Source: Streptomyces sp. VRA16 Mangrove soil (GTDB lineage: Bacteria > Actinomycetota > Actinomycetes > Streptomycetales > Streptomycetaceae). From it: a DNA stretch of 64,000 nt. The number at the start of each line of letters is the position of its first letter. Position 1 is the first letter of the stretch. The notes below the pieces were generated by a model, which was not told where the DNA came from, did no database searches, and saw nothing but the letters and a program-made list of their open reading frames with translations. The translations under genes and the position numbers were made by a program. This document shows positions 50,770 to 59,237 of this stretch, piece after piece. Location of the stretch: contig NZ_JAFVLN010000002.1 in NCBI RefSeq assembly GCF_017377775.1, positions 310,001 to 374,000 on the forward strand, read 5' to 3'.

Positions 50770-51630
50770 GTGAGTGAACGTCGGCCCGCCCCCACCGTGG
50801 GCCAGGTCGTCCTGGGCAGACGCCTGCGCGATCTGCGCGAGGCCAGGGACCTCAAACGCGACGACGCGGCCCGCGCGCTGCACGTCACCGCGGCCACGAT
50901 CCGCCGGATGGAGACCGCCGAGGTCGCCCTCAAGATCCCGTACGTGCAGATGCTCCTGGAGCTGTACGAGGTCGACGAACGGGAGATCGAGGCGTTCGTG
51001 GCGCTCGCCGAGGAGGCGAACCTGCCCGGCTGGTGGCAGCGCTACCACGACGTGCTGCCCGAGTGGTTCAGCCTGTACGTGAGCCTTGAGGGCGCGGCCG
51101 AGATGATCCGCTCCTACGAACCGCACTTCGTCCCCGGCCTGTTGCAGACCGAGGAGTACGCCCGCGCGGTCTTCGACGCCGGCACGGTGGGCCGTGCCAG
51201 GCCCGCCGACATCGAGCGACACGTCTCCCTGCGCATGGCCCGCCAGTCGCTGCTCACGCGCGAGGACGCGCCGCATCTGTGGGCCGTGATGGACGAGACG
51301 GTGCTGCGCAGGCCGCCCGGCGGCCCCGCGGTGCTGCGCGGTCAGCTGGACCGGCTGATCGAGGCGGCCGGGATGCCGCATGTGACGCTCCAGCTGGCCG
51401 AGTTCGCGTCGGGCCCGCACCCGGCCACGTACGGGCCCTTCACCCTGTTCCGGTTCCCGGTGCGGGAGCTGCCGGACATGGTGTTCAGCGAGTACGTGAC
51501 CGGTGCCCTGTACCTCGACGCGCGGGAAGAGGTGGGCATGCACCTGGAGGTCCTGGACCACCTGGCGGCGCAGGCGGCGAGCGCGGAGCGGACGCTGGAG
51601 CTGCTGACGAAGCTCCGGGCCGAGCTGTAG
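50770..51630 (+). CDS. XRE family regulator with DUF5753 domain
   Basis: A 286-aa regulator of the group common in Streptomyces. The HTH is at residues 15-70 (GRRLRDLREARDLKRDDAAR, TAATIRRMETAEVALKIPYV), then DUF5753 (about 100-280: YEPHFVPGLLQTEEYARAVF, LRGQLDRLIEAAGMPHVTLQ, REEVGMHLEVLDHLAAQA). These regulators are usually followed by a small DUF397 gene, which is absent here. The GTG start has GGAAAG upstream. It begins 28 nt after narI; a link to nitrate respiration is not established. Confidence 0.9.
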   Translation: MSERRPAPTVGQVVLGRRLRDLREARDLKRDDAARALHVTAATIRRMETAEVALKIPYVQMLLELYEVDEREIEAFVALAEEANLPGWWQRYHDVLPEWFSLYVSLEGAAEMIRSYEPHFVPGLLQTEEYARAVFDAGTVGRARPADIERHVSLRMARQSLLTREDAPHLWAVMDETVLRRPPGGPAVLRGQLDRLIEAAGMPHVTLQLAEFASGPHPATYGPFTLFRFPVRELPDMVFSEYVTGALYLDAREEVGMHLEVLDHLAAQAASAERTLELLTKLRAEL

Positions 51631-51645
51631 CCCGGCCGCGGCGGC

Positions 51646-53535
51646 TCAGGCGGCGCCGCCCCTGCCCTCTCCCCTGCCGTCACCCTTGCCCTCCGGTTTT
51701 TCCTCGTCGACGATCTCGGCGTCCACGACGTCTTCCGCGGCCTCGGTCGGCGTCTCGGGCTCCTGCGAGCCACCGGAGGACTGCGCGTACATGGCCTGCC
51801 CCATCTTCTGGCTGACGGTGGCCAGCTTGCGCACGCCCTCGCGCAGCTCGCTCGTGCCCGGCGACTCGGAGTTCAGGACGGTCTTCAACTCCGCGACGGC
51901 GGACTCCACTTCGCTCTTGGTGCCGCCCGGGATGCGCTCGGCGTTGTCCCGCAGGAACCGCTCGGTCTGGTAGACGAGCTGCTCCGCCTCGTTGCGGGCC
52001 TCCGCCGCCTCACGCCGTTTGCGGTCCTCCTCGGCGTGCTCCTCGGCCTCCCGCATCATCCGGTCGATGTCGGTCTTGGGTAGCGCGGAGCCGCCGGTCA
52101 CGGTCATCTTCTGCTCGCGGCCGGTGGCGAGGTCCTTCGCGGAGACGTGCATGATCCCGTTGGCGTCGATGTCGAAGGTGACCTCGATCTGCGGCACGCC
52201 GCGCGGCGCGGGCGGCAGCCCGGTGAGGTCGAAGACGCCGAGCTTCCTGTTGTACGCGGCGATCTCCCGCTCGCCCTGGAAGACCTGGATGCCGACGGAC
52301 GGCTGGTTGTCGGCGGCGGTGGTGAAGATCTCCGAACGGCGGGTGGGGATGGTGGTGTTGCGCTCGATGAGCTTGGTCATGACGCCGCCCTTGGTCTCGA
52401 TGCCGAGGGAGAGCGGGGTCACGTCGAGCAGCAGCACGTCCTTCACGTCACCGCGGATGACCCCGGCCTGGAGGGTCGCGCCGACGGCGACGACCTCGTC
52501 CGGGTTGACGCCCTTGTGCGGGGCCTTGCCGGTCAGCTCGCGTACGAGTTCGGTGACGGCGGGCATCCGCGTGGACCCGCCGACGAGGATCACATGGTCG
52601 ACGGCGGACAGCTCCACCCCCGCGTCCTTGACGGCCTGATGGAACGGCTTCTTGCACCGGTCGAGCAAGTCCCCGGTGAGTTCCTGGAACTGAGCTCGCG
52701 TCAGTTTCTCGTCGAGATGGAGCGGACCCTGTGCGGAGGCGGTGATGTACGGCAGGTTCACGTTCGTCTCGCTCGACGACGACAGCTCGATCTTCGCCTT
52801 CTCGGCGCCCTCGCGCAGCCGTTGCAGCGCCATCTTGTCCTGAGCGAGGTCGATGCCGTACGCGTTCTTGAACTGCCGTACGAGGTGGTCGACGACGCGC
52901 TGGTCCCAGTCGTCACCGCCCAGCTGGGTGTCGCCATTGGTGGCCTTGACCTCGATGACGCCCTCGCCCATCTCCAGGAGGGAGACGTCGAAGGTGCCGC
53001 CGCCGAGGTCGAAGACGAGCACCGTCTGCTCGTCGCCCTTGTCGAGTCCGTACGCGAGCGCGGCGGCCGTCGGCTCGTTGATGATGCGCAGCACCTTCAG
53101 GCCGGCGATCTCACCGGCCTCCTTGGTGGCCTGGCGCTGCGCGTCGTCGAAGTAGGCGGGCACGGTGATGACGGCGTCGGTGACGTCCTCGCCGAGATAT
53201 GCCTCGGCGTCACGCTTGAGTTTCTGCAGAACACGGGCGGACAGTTCCTGGGCGCTGTAGCGGTGCCCGTCGATGGACCCGCTGTCGGGGAAGTGCCAAC
53301 CGGCCTCTCCCATATGGCGTTTGACGGAACGTGCGGTGCGTTCGACGTTGGTGACGGCCTGCCGTTTGGCGACCTCGCCCACGAGGACCTCCGCGTTCGA
53401 CGTCCTGGCGAAGGCGACGACGGAGGGGGTGGTCCTCGCGCCCTCCGCGTTGGCGATGACCGTGGGCTCACCGCCCTCCAGTACGGCCACCACCGAGTTC
53501 GTCGTCCCGAGATCGATACCGACCGCACGCCCCAT
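51646..53535 (-). CDS. dnaK: Molecular chaperone DnaK (stand-alone paralogue)
   Basis: A 629-aa Hsp70. Signature 1 [13 protein letters not shown] (6-18), signature 2 [16 protein letters not shown] and signature 3 [13 protein letters not shown] are intact. The substrate domain follows and the tail is acidic then Gly/Arg-rich ([20 protein letters not shown]). The ATG at 53535 is preceded by AAAGGGGA; an extension to 53565 is unlikely. The usual partners grpE, dnaJ and hspR are absent, so this is a second dnaK. A HAIR-like element lies about 70 bp upstream. Confidence 0.95.
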   Translation of the reverse strand: MGRAVGIDLGTTNSVVAVLEGGEPTVIANAEGARTTPSVVAFARTSNAEVLVGEVAKRQAVTNVERTARSVKRHMGEAGWHFPDSGSIDGHRYSAQELSARVLQKLKRDAEAYLGEDVTDAVITVPAYFDDAQRQATKEAGEIAGLKVLRIINEPTAAALAYGLDKGDEQTVLVFDLGGGTFDVSLLEMGEGVIEVKATNGDTQLGGDDWDQRVVDHLVRQFKNAYGIDLAQDKMALQRLREGAEKAKIELSSSSETNVNLPYITASAQGPLHLDEKLTRAQFQELTGDLLDRCKKPFHQAVKDAGVELSAVDHVILVGGSTRMPAVTELVRELTGKAPHKGVNPDEVVAVGATLQAGVIRGDVKDVLLLDVTPLSLGIETKGGVMTKLIERNTTIPTRRSEIFTTAADNQPSVGIQVFQGEREIAAYNRKLGVFDLTGLPPAPRGVPQIEVTFDIDANGIMHVSAKDLATGREQKMTVTGGSALPKTDIDRMMREAEEHAEEDRKRREAAEARNEAEQLVYQTERFLRDNAERIPGGTKSEVESAVAELKTVLNSESPGTSELREGVRKLATVSQKMGQAMYAQSSGGSQEPETPTEAAEDVVDAEIVDEEKPEGKGDGRGEGRGGAA

Positions 53536-53569
53536 GACGCGTCCCCTTTCACACCCGTATCGCATACGA

Positions 53570-53618
53570 AGGCCCGCTCAGGTTGTCCTGGTATCCAGCA
53601 CAAAACTTGAGCGGGCCT
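53570..53618 (-). terminator. Inverted repeat between oxidoreductase and dnaK
   Basis: AGGCCCGCTCA (53570-53580) and TGAGCGGGCCT (53608-53618) are perfect 11-bp arms around a 27-nt loop. It may end the carbohydrate operon; its distal arm overlaps the HAIR-like element, so it could also form in the dnaK leader. Confidence 0.55.
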
Positions 53619-53626
53619 ACGTCAAG
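53606..53626. promoter_or_regulatory. HAIR-like HspR binding site
   Basis: CTTGAGC-N7-CGTCAAG follows the HAIR layout CTTGAGT-N7-ACTCAAG with the outer five bases of each arm intact. It is 71 bp upstream of dnaK. Minus-strand TTGACG within it may serve as the -35 element. Confidence 0.65.
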
Positions 53627-53634
53627 GGGGCGGG

Positions 53635-54816
53635 CTACCGTGCGCCGGGCTGGCCGTTCGCGAAGTAGTCGGCCAGAGCCGGATCGAGCGGCGGTACGTC
53701 GTAGGGGGTGCCGCCGTCCCGCAGGGAGCGGGTGGCCAGCGCACCGGCGGCCACACTCATCCGGGCCGCCACCGGATCGGTGTCGGTGACGCCACCTTCC
53801 CGGGCGAAGCGGCAGAACTCGCCGATGATGCTCTCGTCGGCGCCGCCGTGCGAGCCGGTGGCGGCCGGCACCCGGTGGACGACGTCGGCGTCGGCGCGGT
53901 AGGAGGTCGGCCCGGTGTTCCAGACGCGGACCTCGTCGCCGGGCCGGTCGCCGAAGTTCTCCAGGCGGCCCTCGGTGCCGATGACGGTGTAGTTGCGGAA
54001 GTAGTCCGGGCTGAAGTGGCACTGCTGGTAGGCGGCGATGACGCCGTTGTCCAGGCGCATGTTCATCACGGACACGTCCTCGACGTCGACGACGTGGTGC
54101 AGGTCCTTGCGCTCGGTGGGCGGCCAGTCGAACTCGCGCAGCCAGCCGTCGGGGCGCGGGGTGTCCGGCGCGCGGCGCGGCAGGTCGCCGTAGACCATCA
54201 GGTCGCCGAGGGCGTTGACGCGGGTCGTGTAGCCGCCGGCCAGCCAGTGCACGACGTCGATGTCGTGCGCCGCCTTCTGGAGCAGCAGTCCGGTGGTGCG
54301 GCGCCGGTCGGCGTGCCAGTCCTTGAAGTAGTAGTCCCCGCCGTACGAGACGAAGTGCCGCACCCAGACGGTCTTCGGCTCGCCGATGTCACCGCGGGCG
54401 ATGATGTCGCGCATGGTGCGCACGACACCCATGTGACGCATGTTGTGGCCCACGTAGAGGCGGGTGCCGGTCTCGTACGCGGTACGCAGGATCGTGTCGC
54501 ACTGCTCGACGGAGATTCCGAGCGGCTTCTCCACGTAGACGGGCTTGCCCGCGCGCAGCGCGTCACAGGCGATGGCCTCGTGGGTGTCGTCGGGCGTGGC
54601 CACGACGACCGCGTCGATGTCCGGGTCGTCGAGCAGCCTGCGGTGGTCGTCGACGGCGACGGCGCCCTCGTACCACTCGGGCACCTGGGCGCGGACGGCC
54701 GGATCGAGGTCGGCCGCCGCCGCGACGACGGAGCCGCGGCCGGGCCGGTGGGCGGCGGTGGCGAGGTTGCGGCGCAGGCCGAGGCCGATGACGCCGATCC
54801 GGAGGTCGTCGCTCAC
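53635..54816 (-). CDS. Gfo/Idh/MocA family oxidoreductase
   Basis: A 393-aa NAD(P)-dependent sugar or inositol dehydrogenase-like enzyme. The Rossmann start LRIGVIGLGLRRNLATAAHR has GxGxxxN in place of the common GxGxxG. DIDAVVVATPDDTHE and KPVYVEKPLGISV (the catalytic Lys of EKP) are conserved. It overlaps the binding-protein gene by 4 bp, so it probably oxidises the sugar imported by this operon. The substrate is unknown. Last gene of the operon. Confidence 0.92.
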   Translation of the reverse strand: MSDDLRIGVIGLGLRRNLATAAHRPGRGSVVAAAADLDPAVRAQVPEWYEGAVAVDDHRRLLDDPDIDAVVVATPDDTHEAIACDALRAGKPVYVEKPLGISVEQCDTILRTAYETGTRLYVGHNMRHMGVVRTMRDIIARGDIGEPKTVWVRHFVSYGGDYYFKDWHADRRRTTGLLLQKAAHDIDVVHWLAGGYTTRVNALGDLMVYGDLPRRAPDTPRPDGWLREFDWPPTERKDLHHVVDVEDVSVMNMRLDNGVIAAYQQCHFSPDYFRNYTVIGTEGRLENFGDRPGDEVRVWNTGPTSYRADADVVHRVPAATGSHGGADESIIGEFCRFAREGGVTDTDPVAARMSVAAGALATRSLRDGGTPYDVPPLDPALADYFANGQPGAR

Positions 54817-56465
54817 TTCGTGCCCTTCGCGATGGCCTGCTCGTACTCGTGGCGCATGGCGTCACCCGCGGTACGCCGCCACTTGGGCAGGGCCTCCTTC
54901 TTGAAGGAGGAGAGCGGCTTGCGGCCTGCGACGATGTCCTTGACGGCGGTGTAGACCTCGTCCTTGGCGGACGCGCCCTTCTGCGCGAAGGTGTCGGAGA
55001 AGTAGCCGATCGTCGGGTCGACCTGGGCCAGCTTCATCAGTTCCGTCTGCGCCGCGTGGATGGAGCGGGTGACGTCCGGCTTGTTCGGCAGGTAGAGGCT
55101 CTCGGGGGCATTGCCGAAGAAATTGATGGCCTGCCGGGTGGTGAGCACCTCGGCGTTGCCCTTCTTGGTCAGGGCGACGTCGCCGCTCCTGGAGCGGGTG
55201 TAGTGGGTGCCCTCGATGCCGTTGTCGAGGAAGAGCCGCTCCTCGGTCCCCATGGGCGCGCTGAGGTAGTCGAGGACCTTCAGGAGCGTGGGGATCCGGG
55301 ACTTGGGGACCTTGTTGCTGATGGCGGTGAAGCCGACCGAGCCGTAGCCGTAGGACCAGGTGGGCGTGGAACCCTTCTCGGCGGCGAAGGGGACGACGAC
55401 CTTCTCCGGCCAGTCGTACATGTTGCTGTCGTTGAGGAAGCCGGGGAAGGACTGGACGTGCAGGCCGAGGAAGCCGCCCTCCATCTTCTCCAGGGTGGTG
55501 GTGAGGTTCGGGTCGGGCCAGAACAGCTCCGCCTGCCGGCACTTGAGGGCGAACTCGATGCCCGCCAGGTACTCCTCCGTCTCGAAGAAGTAGGTCAGCT
55601 TGCCGCCGTCGAGCCGCCAGGTGTTCGGCGCGCCGTGCCAGTACGCGAACTGCTGGATGTGGTTGGCGTAGGCCGGTTCGAGGACGTACTTCTTGCGCTT
55701 GGTGTCGAGGAGTTCCTTGGCCTTGTCGAAGAAGTCCTGCGCGCTCTCGAACTCGGTGCCGCCGACCGGCTTCCAGAAGTTCTCGTTGGCCACGTACACC
55801 TGGCCGCTGCGCCCGTACGGCACCGCGTACCCCCAGATCCTGCCGTTGATGACGGCGGTCTTCCAGGCGTAGCCGGGGATGTTCGCGAGGTTCGGGTACT
55901 TCTTGACCGCGTCGCCGGAGAGGTAGGGGGTCAGGTCGTGGAACTTGGCCCGCAGCAGGTCGGGGACGTTCTTCAGGCCCTGGTTGGGCGGGAACCACAT
56001 GAGGTCGGGCAGATCACCGCCCGCGATCATGGCGTTGAACTTCTCGCGGTAGACGCTGTCCGCGCCGAGGCCGTTGACGATCGTCATGTGCATCTCGGAG
56101 CCGAGGCGCTTGTTCAGTTCCTGCCAGTACCCGTTGCGGTTCATCGCCGGGGCCGGCGTCGTGAACGTCTCGGTCAGACAGGTGATCGGCTTGCCGTCGC
56201 CGGGAGCCTTCGTCACGCTCTTGACGAGGTCCTTGGGGTAGCGCAGATAGGCCGGGTCGAGGCCCTGTGCGTTGCCCGGCAGGTCGGGCGCGGGCACCTT
56301 CGCCGGTACGTACGTCGGCAGCTTCAGCTTGGCGGACGCCTCCGCCCCGCCGCCCTGGGCTCCCCCGTCACCGCACGCGGTGAGCAGGCCGCCGCCCGCG
56401 ACGGTCAGGCCCGCCGCACCGGCGGCGCCGAGGAACCCTCTGCGGTTCAGACTGGTGGAAGGCAT
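54813..56465 (-). CDS. Carbohydrate ABC transporter substrate-binding lipoprotein
   Basis: A 550-aa CUT1-type (LplA/YtcQ-like) solute-binding protein. The leader has a twin-Arg motif (NRRGFLGAAG) and lipobox LLTAC with Cys31, so it is a Tat-exported lipoprotein. EMHMTIVNGLGADSVYREKF, MIAGGDLPDLMWFPPN and TPTWSYGYGSVGFTAISNKV are typical of the long LplA-like group that binds oligosaccharides from plant or algal polymers. 55 nt separate it from the second permease gene. Confidence 0.92.
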   Translation of the reverse strand: MPSTSLNRRGFLGAAGAAGLTVAGGGLLTACGDGGAQGGGAEASAKLKLPTYVPAKVPAPDLPGNAQGLDPAYLRYPKDLVKSVTKAPGDGKPITCLTETFTTPAPAMNRNGYWQELNKRLGSEMHMTIVNGLGADSVYREKFNAMIAGGDLPDLMWFPPNQGLKNVPDLLRAKFHDLTPYLSGDAVKKYPNLANIPGYAWKTAVINGRIWGYAVPYGRSGQVYVANENFWKPVGGTEFESAQDFFDKAKELLDTKRKKYVLEPAYANHIQQFAYWHGAPNTWRLDGGKLTYFFETEEYLAGIEFALKCRQAELFWPDPNLTTTLEKMEGGFLGLHVQSFPGFLNDSNMYDWPEKVVVPFAAEKGSTPTWSYGYGSVGFTAISNKVPKSRIPTLLKVLDYLSAPMGTEERLFLDNGIEGTHYTRSRSGDVALTKKGNAEVLTTRQAINFFGNAPESLYLPNKPDVTRSIHAAQTELMKLAQVDPTIGYFSDTFAQKGASAKDEVYTAVKDIVAGRKPLSSFKKEALPKWRRTAGDAMRHEYEQAIAKGTK

Positions 56466-56520
56466 GGTTCTCCTAAGGAGCGGTGAACTGGGGAGGGACG
56501 GAACGAGACCTGATGGAGGG

Positions 56521-57447
56521 TCAGGCCTTGACGGCGCCGGTGAGCACGCCCTTGACGAAGTACTTCTGGAGGAAGGGGTAGACCACGACGATCGGCAGCA
56601 CGGCGAGGATCAGCACCGCCATGGACAGGGCCGTCGTCGCGGGCAGGACGCTGACGCCGAGCGCCTTCGCGTTGAAGGTGTCGCCCTGGATCACGTACGA
56701 GCGCAGGATGACCTGCAGCGGAAGCTTGTTGGAGTCGTTGATGTACAGCATCGCGTTGAAGAAGCTGTTCCAGTACGTGACGGCGTAGAACATGCCGACG
56801 ACGGCGATGACGGCCTTGGACAGCGGCAGCACGATGCGGCACATGATGGTGAGTTCGCCCGCGCCGTCGAGCCGGGCCGCCTCGTGCAGTTCGTCGGGGA
56901 TGCCCTGGAAGAAGGCGCGTACGACGATGACGTTGAAGGCGTTGAGCATGATCGGCAGGACCATCGCGCCGTAGGAGTCGATGAGGCCGAGTTCCTGCAC
57001 CACGAGGTAGCTGGGGATGACGCCGGGCGTGAAGAGGAACGTGCCGACGACCACGAGCAGCAGCGGCTTGCCGGCGAACGTCCCCGGCCGGGACAGTCCG
57101 TAGGCCAGACACACCGTGCACAGCAGGCTGAGGGCGGTGCCGATGAGGGTGACGCCGACGCTGACCAGGGCGGCCCGGGTGACGACGCCGCCGGCCAGCA
57201 CCACCCGGTAGGCCTCGAGGGTGGGGTGGTGCGGGAAGAGGACGTAGCCGCCGTTCGCGGCGAGTTCGGCCTTGGAGGAGAGGCTGGTGCCGATCGCGAG
57301 CAGGAACGGATATCCGACGGCGACGATCATCGCCAGGATGACGACGAGCTTGACGGTCTGTCCGGCGCGGCTCGGCTGCTCCATCCAGACGGGCCGGTCC
57401 GGGTGGCGACGGCCGCTGCGCAGCCGTGGGGCGAATACGGTGCTCAC
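56521..57447 (-). CDS. Carbohydrate ABC transporter permease (LplC/YtcP-like)
   Basis: A 308-aa MalG-type permease with six helices. The EAA loop DELHEAARLDGAGELTIMCRIVLPLSKAV carries EAA-G (AARLDGAGE). The end YPFLQKYFVKGVLTGAVKA is the MalG-type C terminus. Overlaps the first permease gene by 4 bp. No ATPase is in the operon; such importers in Streptomyces usually share the MsiK ATPase. Confidence 0.93.
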   Translation of the reverse strand: MSTVFAPRLRSGRRHPDRPVWMEQPSRAGQTVKLVVILAMIVAVGYPFLLAIGTSLSSKAELAANGGYVLFPHHPTLEAYRVVLAGGVVTRAALVSVGVTLIGTALSLLCTVCLAYGLSRPGTFAGKPLLLVVVGTFLFTPGVIPSYLVVQELGLIDSYGAMVLPIMLNAFNVIVVRAFFQGIPDELHEAARLDGAGELTIMCRIVLPLSKAVIAVVGMFYAVTYWNSFFNAMLYINDSNKLPLQVILRSYVIQGDTFNAKALGVSVLPATTALSMAVLILAVLPIVVVYPFLQKYFVKGVLTGAVKA

Positions 57448-58448
57448 TGGTAGACCCCCTGCTCACCCAGGCGGTGGGCGACCTTGTTGGCGACGACGAT
57501 CAGGACGAAGCCGATGACGCCCTTCATGAGTCCCGCGGCGGTGGACATGCCCCAGTCGCCGTCCACGACGCCGTGGAAGTAGACGTACGTGTCGAGGACC
57601 TCGGAGGCGTCCGCGCCGACCATGTCCCGCTGGAGCAGGACCTGTTCGAAACCGACGGAGAGGATGTCGCCGAGCCGCAGGATGAGCAGCATGACCATCA
57701 CGGGGCGGATGCCCGGCAGGGTCACGTGCCACATGCGGCGCAGCCAGCCGGCGCCGTCCATGGCCGCCGACTCGTAGAGCCCGGTGTCGATGGAGGCCAT
57801 CGCGGCGAGGAAGATGATCGCTCCCCAGCCCGCGTCCTTCCAGACGGACTCAGAGGTCAGCAGGAGCATGAACGTGTCGGGGTTGTTCATGATGTTGCCG
57901 ACGTGCACGCCGTGGTCGTTCAGCACGCTGCTGACCGTGCCGACGCCGCCGAACATCTGCTGGAAGAAGCTGACCACGACGACCCACGACAGGAAGTGCG
58001 GCAGGTAGACGACGGTCTGCATCAGACGCCGGGTCTTCGTGCTGATCAGCGAGTTGAGGAACAGGGCGAGCAGGATCGGCGCCGGGAAGTAGAGCAGGAG
58101 CTGCACGGCGCTGATCTGGAGGGTGTTCCACACCGCGGTCCAGAACTCCGGTTCCTGGAGCAGCGCGTTGAAGTTGTCCATGCCGACCCAGAGGCTGTGC
58201 ATGAAGCCCAGGTACGGCTGGTAGTCCTGGAAGGCCGTGATGTTGCCGGCCAGCGGCAGATAGAAGAAGACCGCGAAGTACAGGATTCCCGGGACGCACA
58301 GGAGCAGCAACATCCGGTCGCGGCGCAGCCGTTGACGCAGGGTGGCCTTGCGCGGGACGGATCCGGCGCCGCGGTCCTGCCGTGCGTCTGGGGGGTCGGC
58401 CGGCCGGGGTACGACCTGGCCGGGCGATGTGGACGCGGGCGTCGTCAC
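57444..58448 (-). CDS. Carbohydrate ABC transporter permease (LplB-like)
   Basis: A 334-aa MalF-type permease. I chose the GTG at 58448 because GGAGG lies 5 nt upstream; an ATG at 58463 and longer frames to 58586 lack a site. The EAA loop reads YESAAMDGAGWLRRMWHVTL. About six helices follow a 50-residue polar leader. The operon order is permease, permease, binding protein, oxidoreductase. Upstream, TGAAAACGCTCCA (58558-58570) has a LacI-operator flavour, but is asymmetric. Confidence 0.92.
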   Translation of the reverse strand: MTTPASTSPGQVVPRPADPPDARQDRGAGSVPRKATLRQRLRRDRMLLLLCVPGILYFAVFFYLPLAGNITAFQDYQPYLGFMHSLWVGMDNFNALLQEPEFWTAVWNTLQISAVQLLLYFPAPILLALFLNSLISTKTRRLMQTVVYLPHFLSWVVVVSFFQQMFGGVGTVSSVLNDHGVHVGNIMNNPDTFMLLLTSESVWKDAGWGAIIFLAAMASIDTGLYESAAMDGAGWLRRMWHVTLPGIRPVMVMLLILRLGDILSVGFEQVLLQRDMVGADASEVLDTYVYFHGVVDGDWGMSTAAGLMKGVIGFVLIVVANKVAHRLGEQGVYQ

Positions 58449-58648
58449 ATACACCTCCGGCATCGAGGGTGGCGGGGAGGGGCCGCGGGGCTCCGACACC
58501 GGCCCGCGAGGCTGGCTGAATCTTGCACCACCCAAGCCGACGATGACAATAGGTGCTTGAAAACGCTCCATATCTTGCAGCTTCAATCACCGAGACTGGT
58601 GTGCACCTCGCTCGATCTCCCCAGCTCAGGGTCGACGCGACCCCGGAC

Positions 58649-58694
58649 GCGACGGTGCCCCGGAACCCTGTCGCGGGTTCCGGGGCACCGTCGC
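58649..58694 (-). terminator. 20-bp perfect stem terminator after the OsmC gene
   Basis: Arms 58649-58668 and 58675-58694 are perfectly complementary over 20 bp, with a 6-nt loop TGTCGC. The hairpin is 25 nt after the OsmC-family stop codon and shields the carbohydrate operon from read-through. Confidence 0.88.
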
Positions 58695-58719
58695 ACTGCC
58701 CTGACGAAACGTCAGACGG

Positions 58720-59145
58720 TCATGCCAGCTTGGCCGTGAGCGTGATCGTCGTGCCCGTCAGCGCCTGGCTGACGGGGCAGTTCTTCTTGGCGTCCTCGGC
58801 TGCGGCCTGGAAGCCCTGCTCGTCGAGGCCCGGCACGGTGCCCTCGACGATGAGGTGGATGCCGGTGATGCCCTCGCCCGGCTGGAACGTCACGTCGGCC
58901 GAGGTGACCAGCTTGGTGGGCGGGGTGCCCGCGCCGGACAGGCCGTGCGACAGCGCCATGGAGAAGCAGGACGAGTGCGCGGCCGCGATCAGCTCCTCCG
59001 GGCTGGTCTTGCCGTTCGCCTGCTCGGCGCGCGACGGCCAGGACACCGCCTGCTGGCCGATGCCGGACGAGTCGAAGGTGACGGTGCCGCTGCCCTCGAG
59101 CAGGTTGCCTTCCCAGACGGTGTGGGCGGAGCGCGTGGTGGCCAC
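58720..59145 (-). CDS. OsmC family peroxiredoxin
   Basis: A 141-aa thiol peroxidase of the OsmC/Ohr fold that reduces organic hydroperoxides. The two redox cysteines are Cys60 (AAAHSSCFSMALS) and Cys123 (KKNCPVSQAL); Glu50 and Glu51 in SPEEL fit the catalytic Glu. The short form TSPEELIAAAHSSCF matches the OsmC rather than Ohr subgroup. No OhrR gene is nearby. A separate transcription unit with a strong terminator. Confidence 0.93.
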   Translation of the reverse strand: MATTRSAHTVWEGNLLEGSGTVTFDSSGIGQQAVSWPSRAEQANGKTSPEELIAAAHSSCFSMALSHGLSGAGTPPTKLVTSADVTFQPGEGITGIHLIVEGTVPGLDEQGFQAAAEDAKKNCPVSQALTGTTITLTAKLA

Positions 59146-59237
59146 GATGGGTCCTTTCGGTTACCGGTCGGCTGTAGGAACCATCCGATCACATCCGGGC
59201 ACCTGGTGCGCGCCACCGCGAGCGGGAACCCGCCGCG

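Noticed and set aside
58558..58570. TGAAAACGCTCCA as a LacI-family operator
   Set aside because: Only one half resembles the consensus and the element is not symmetric; no LacI gene nearby.
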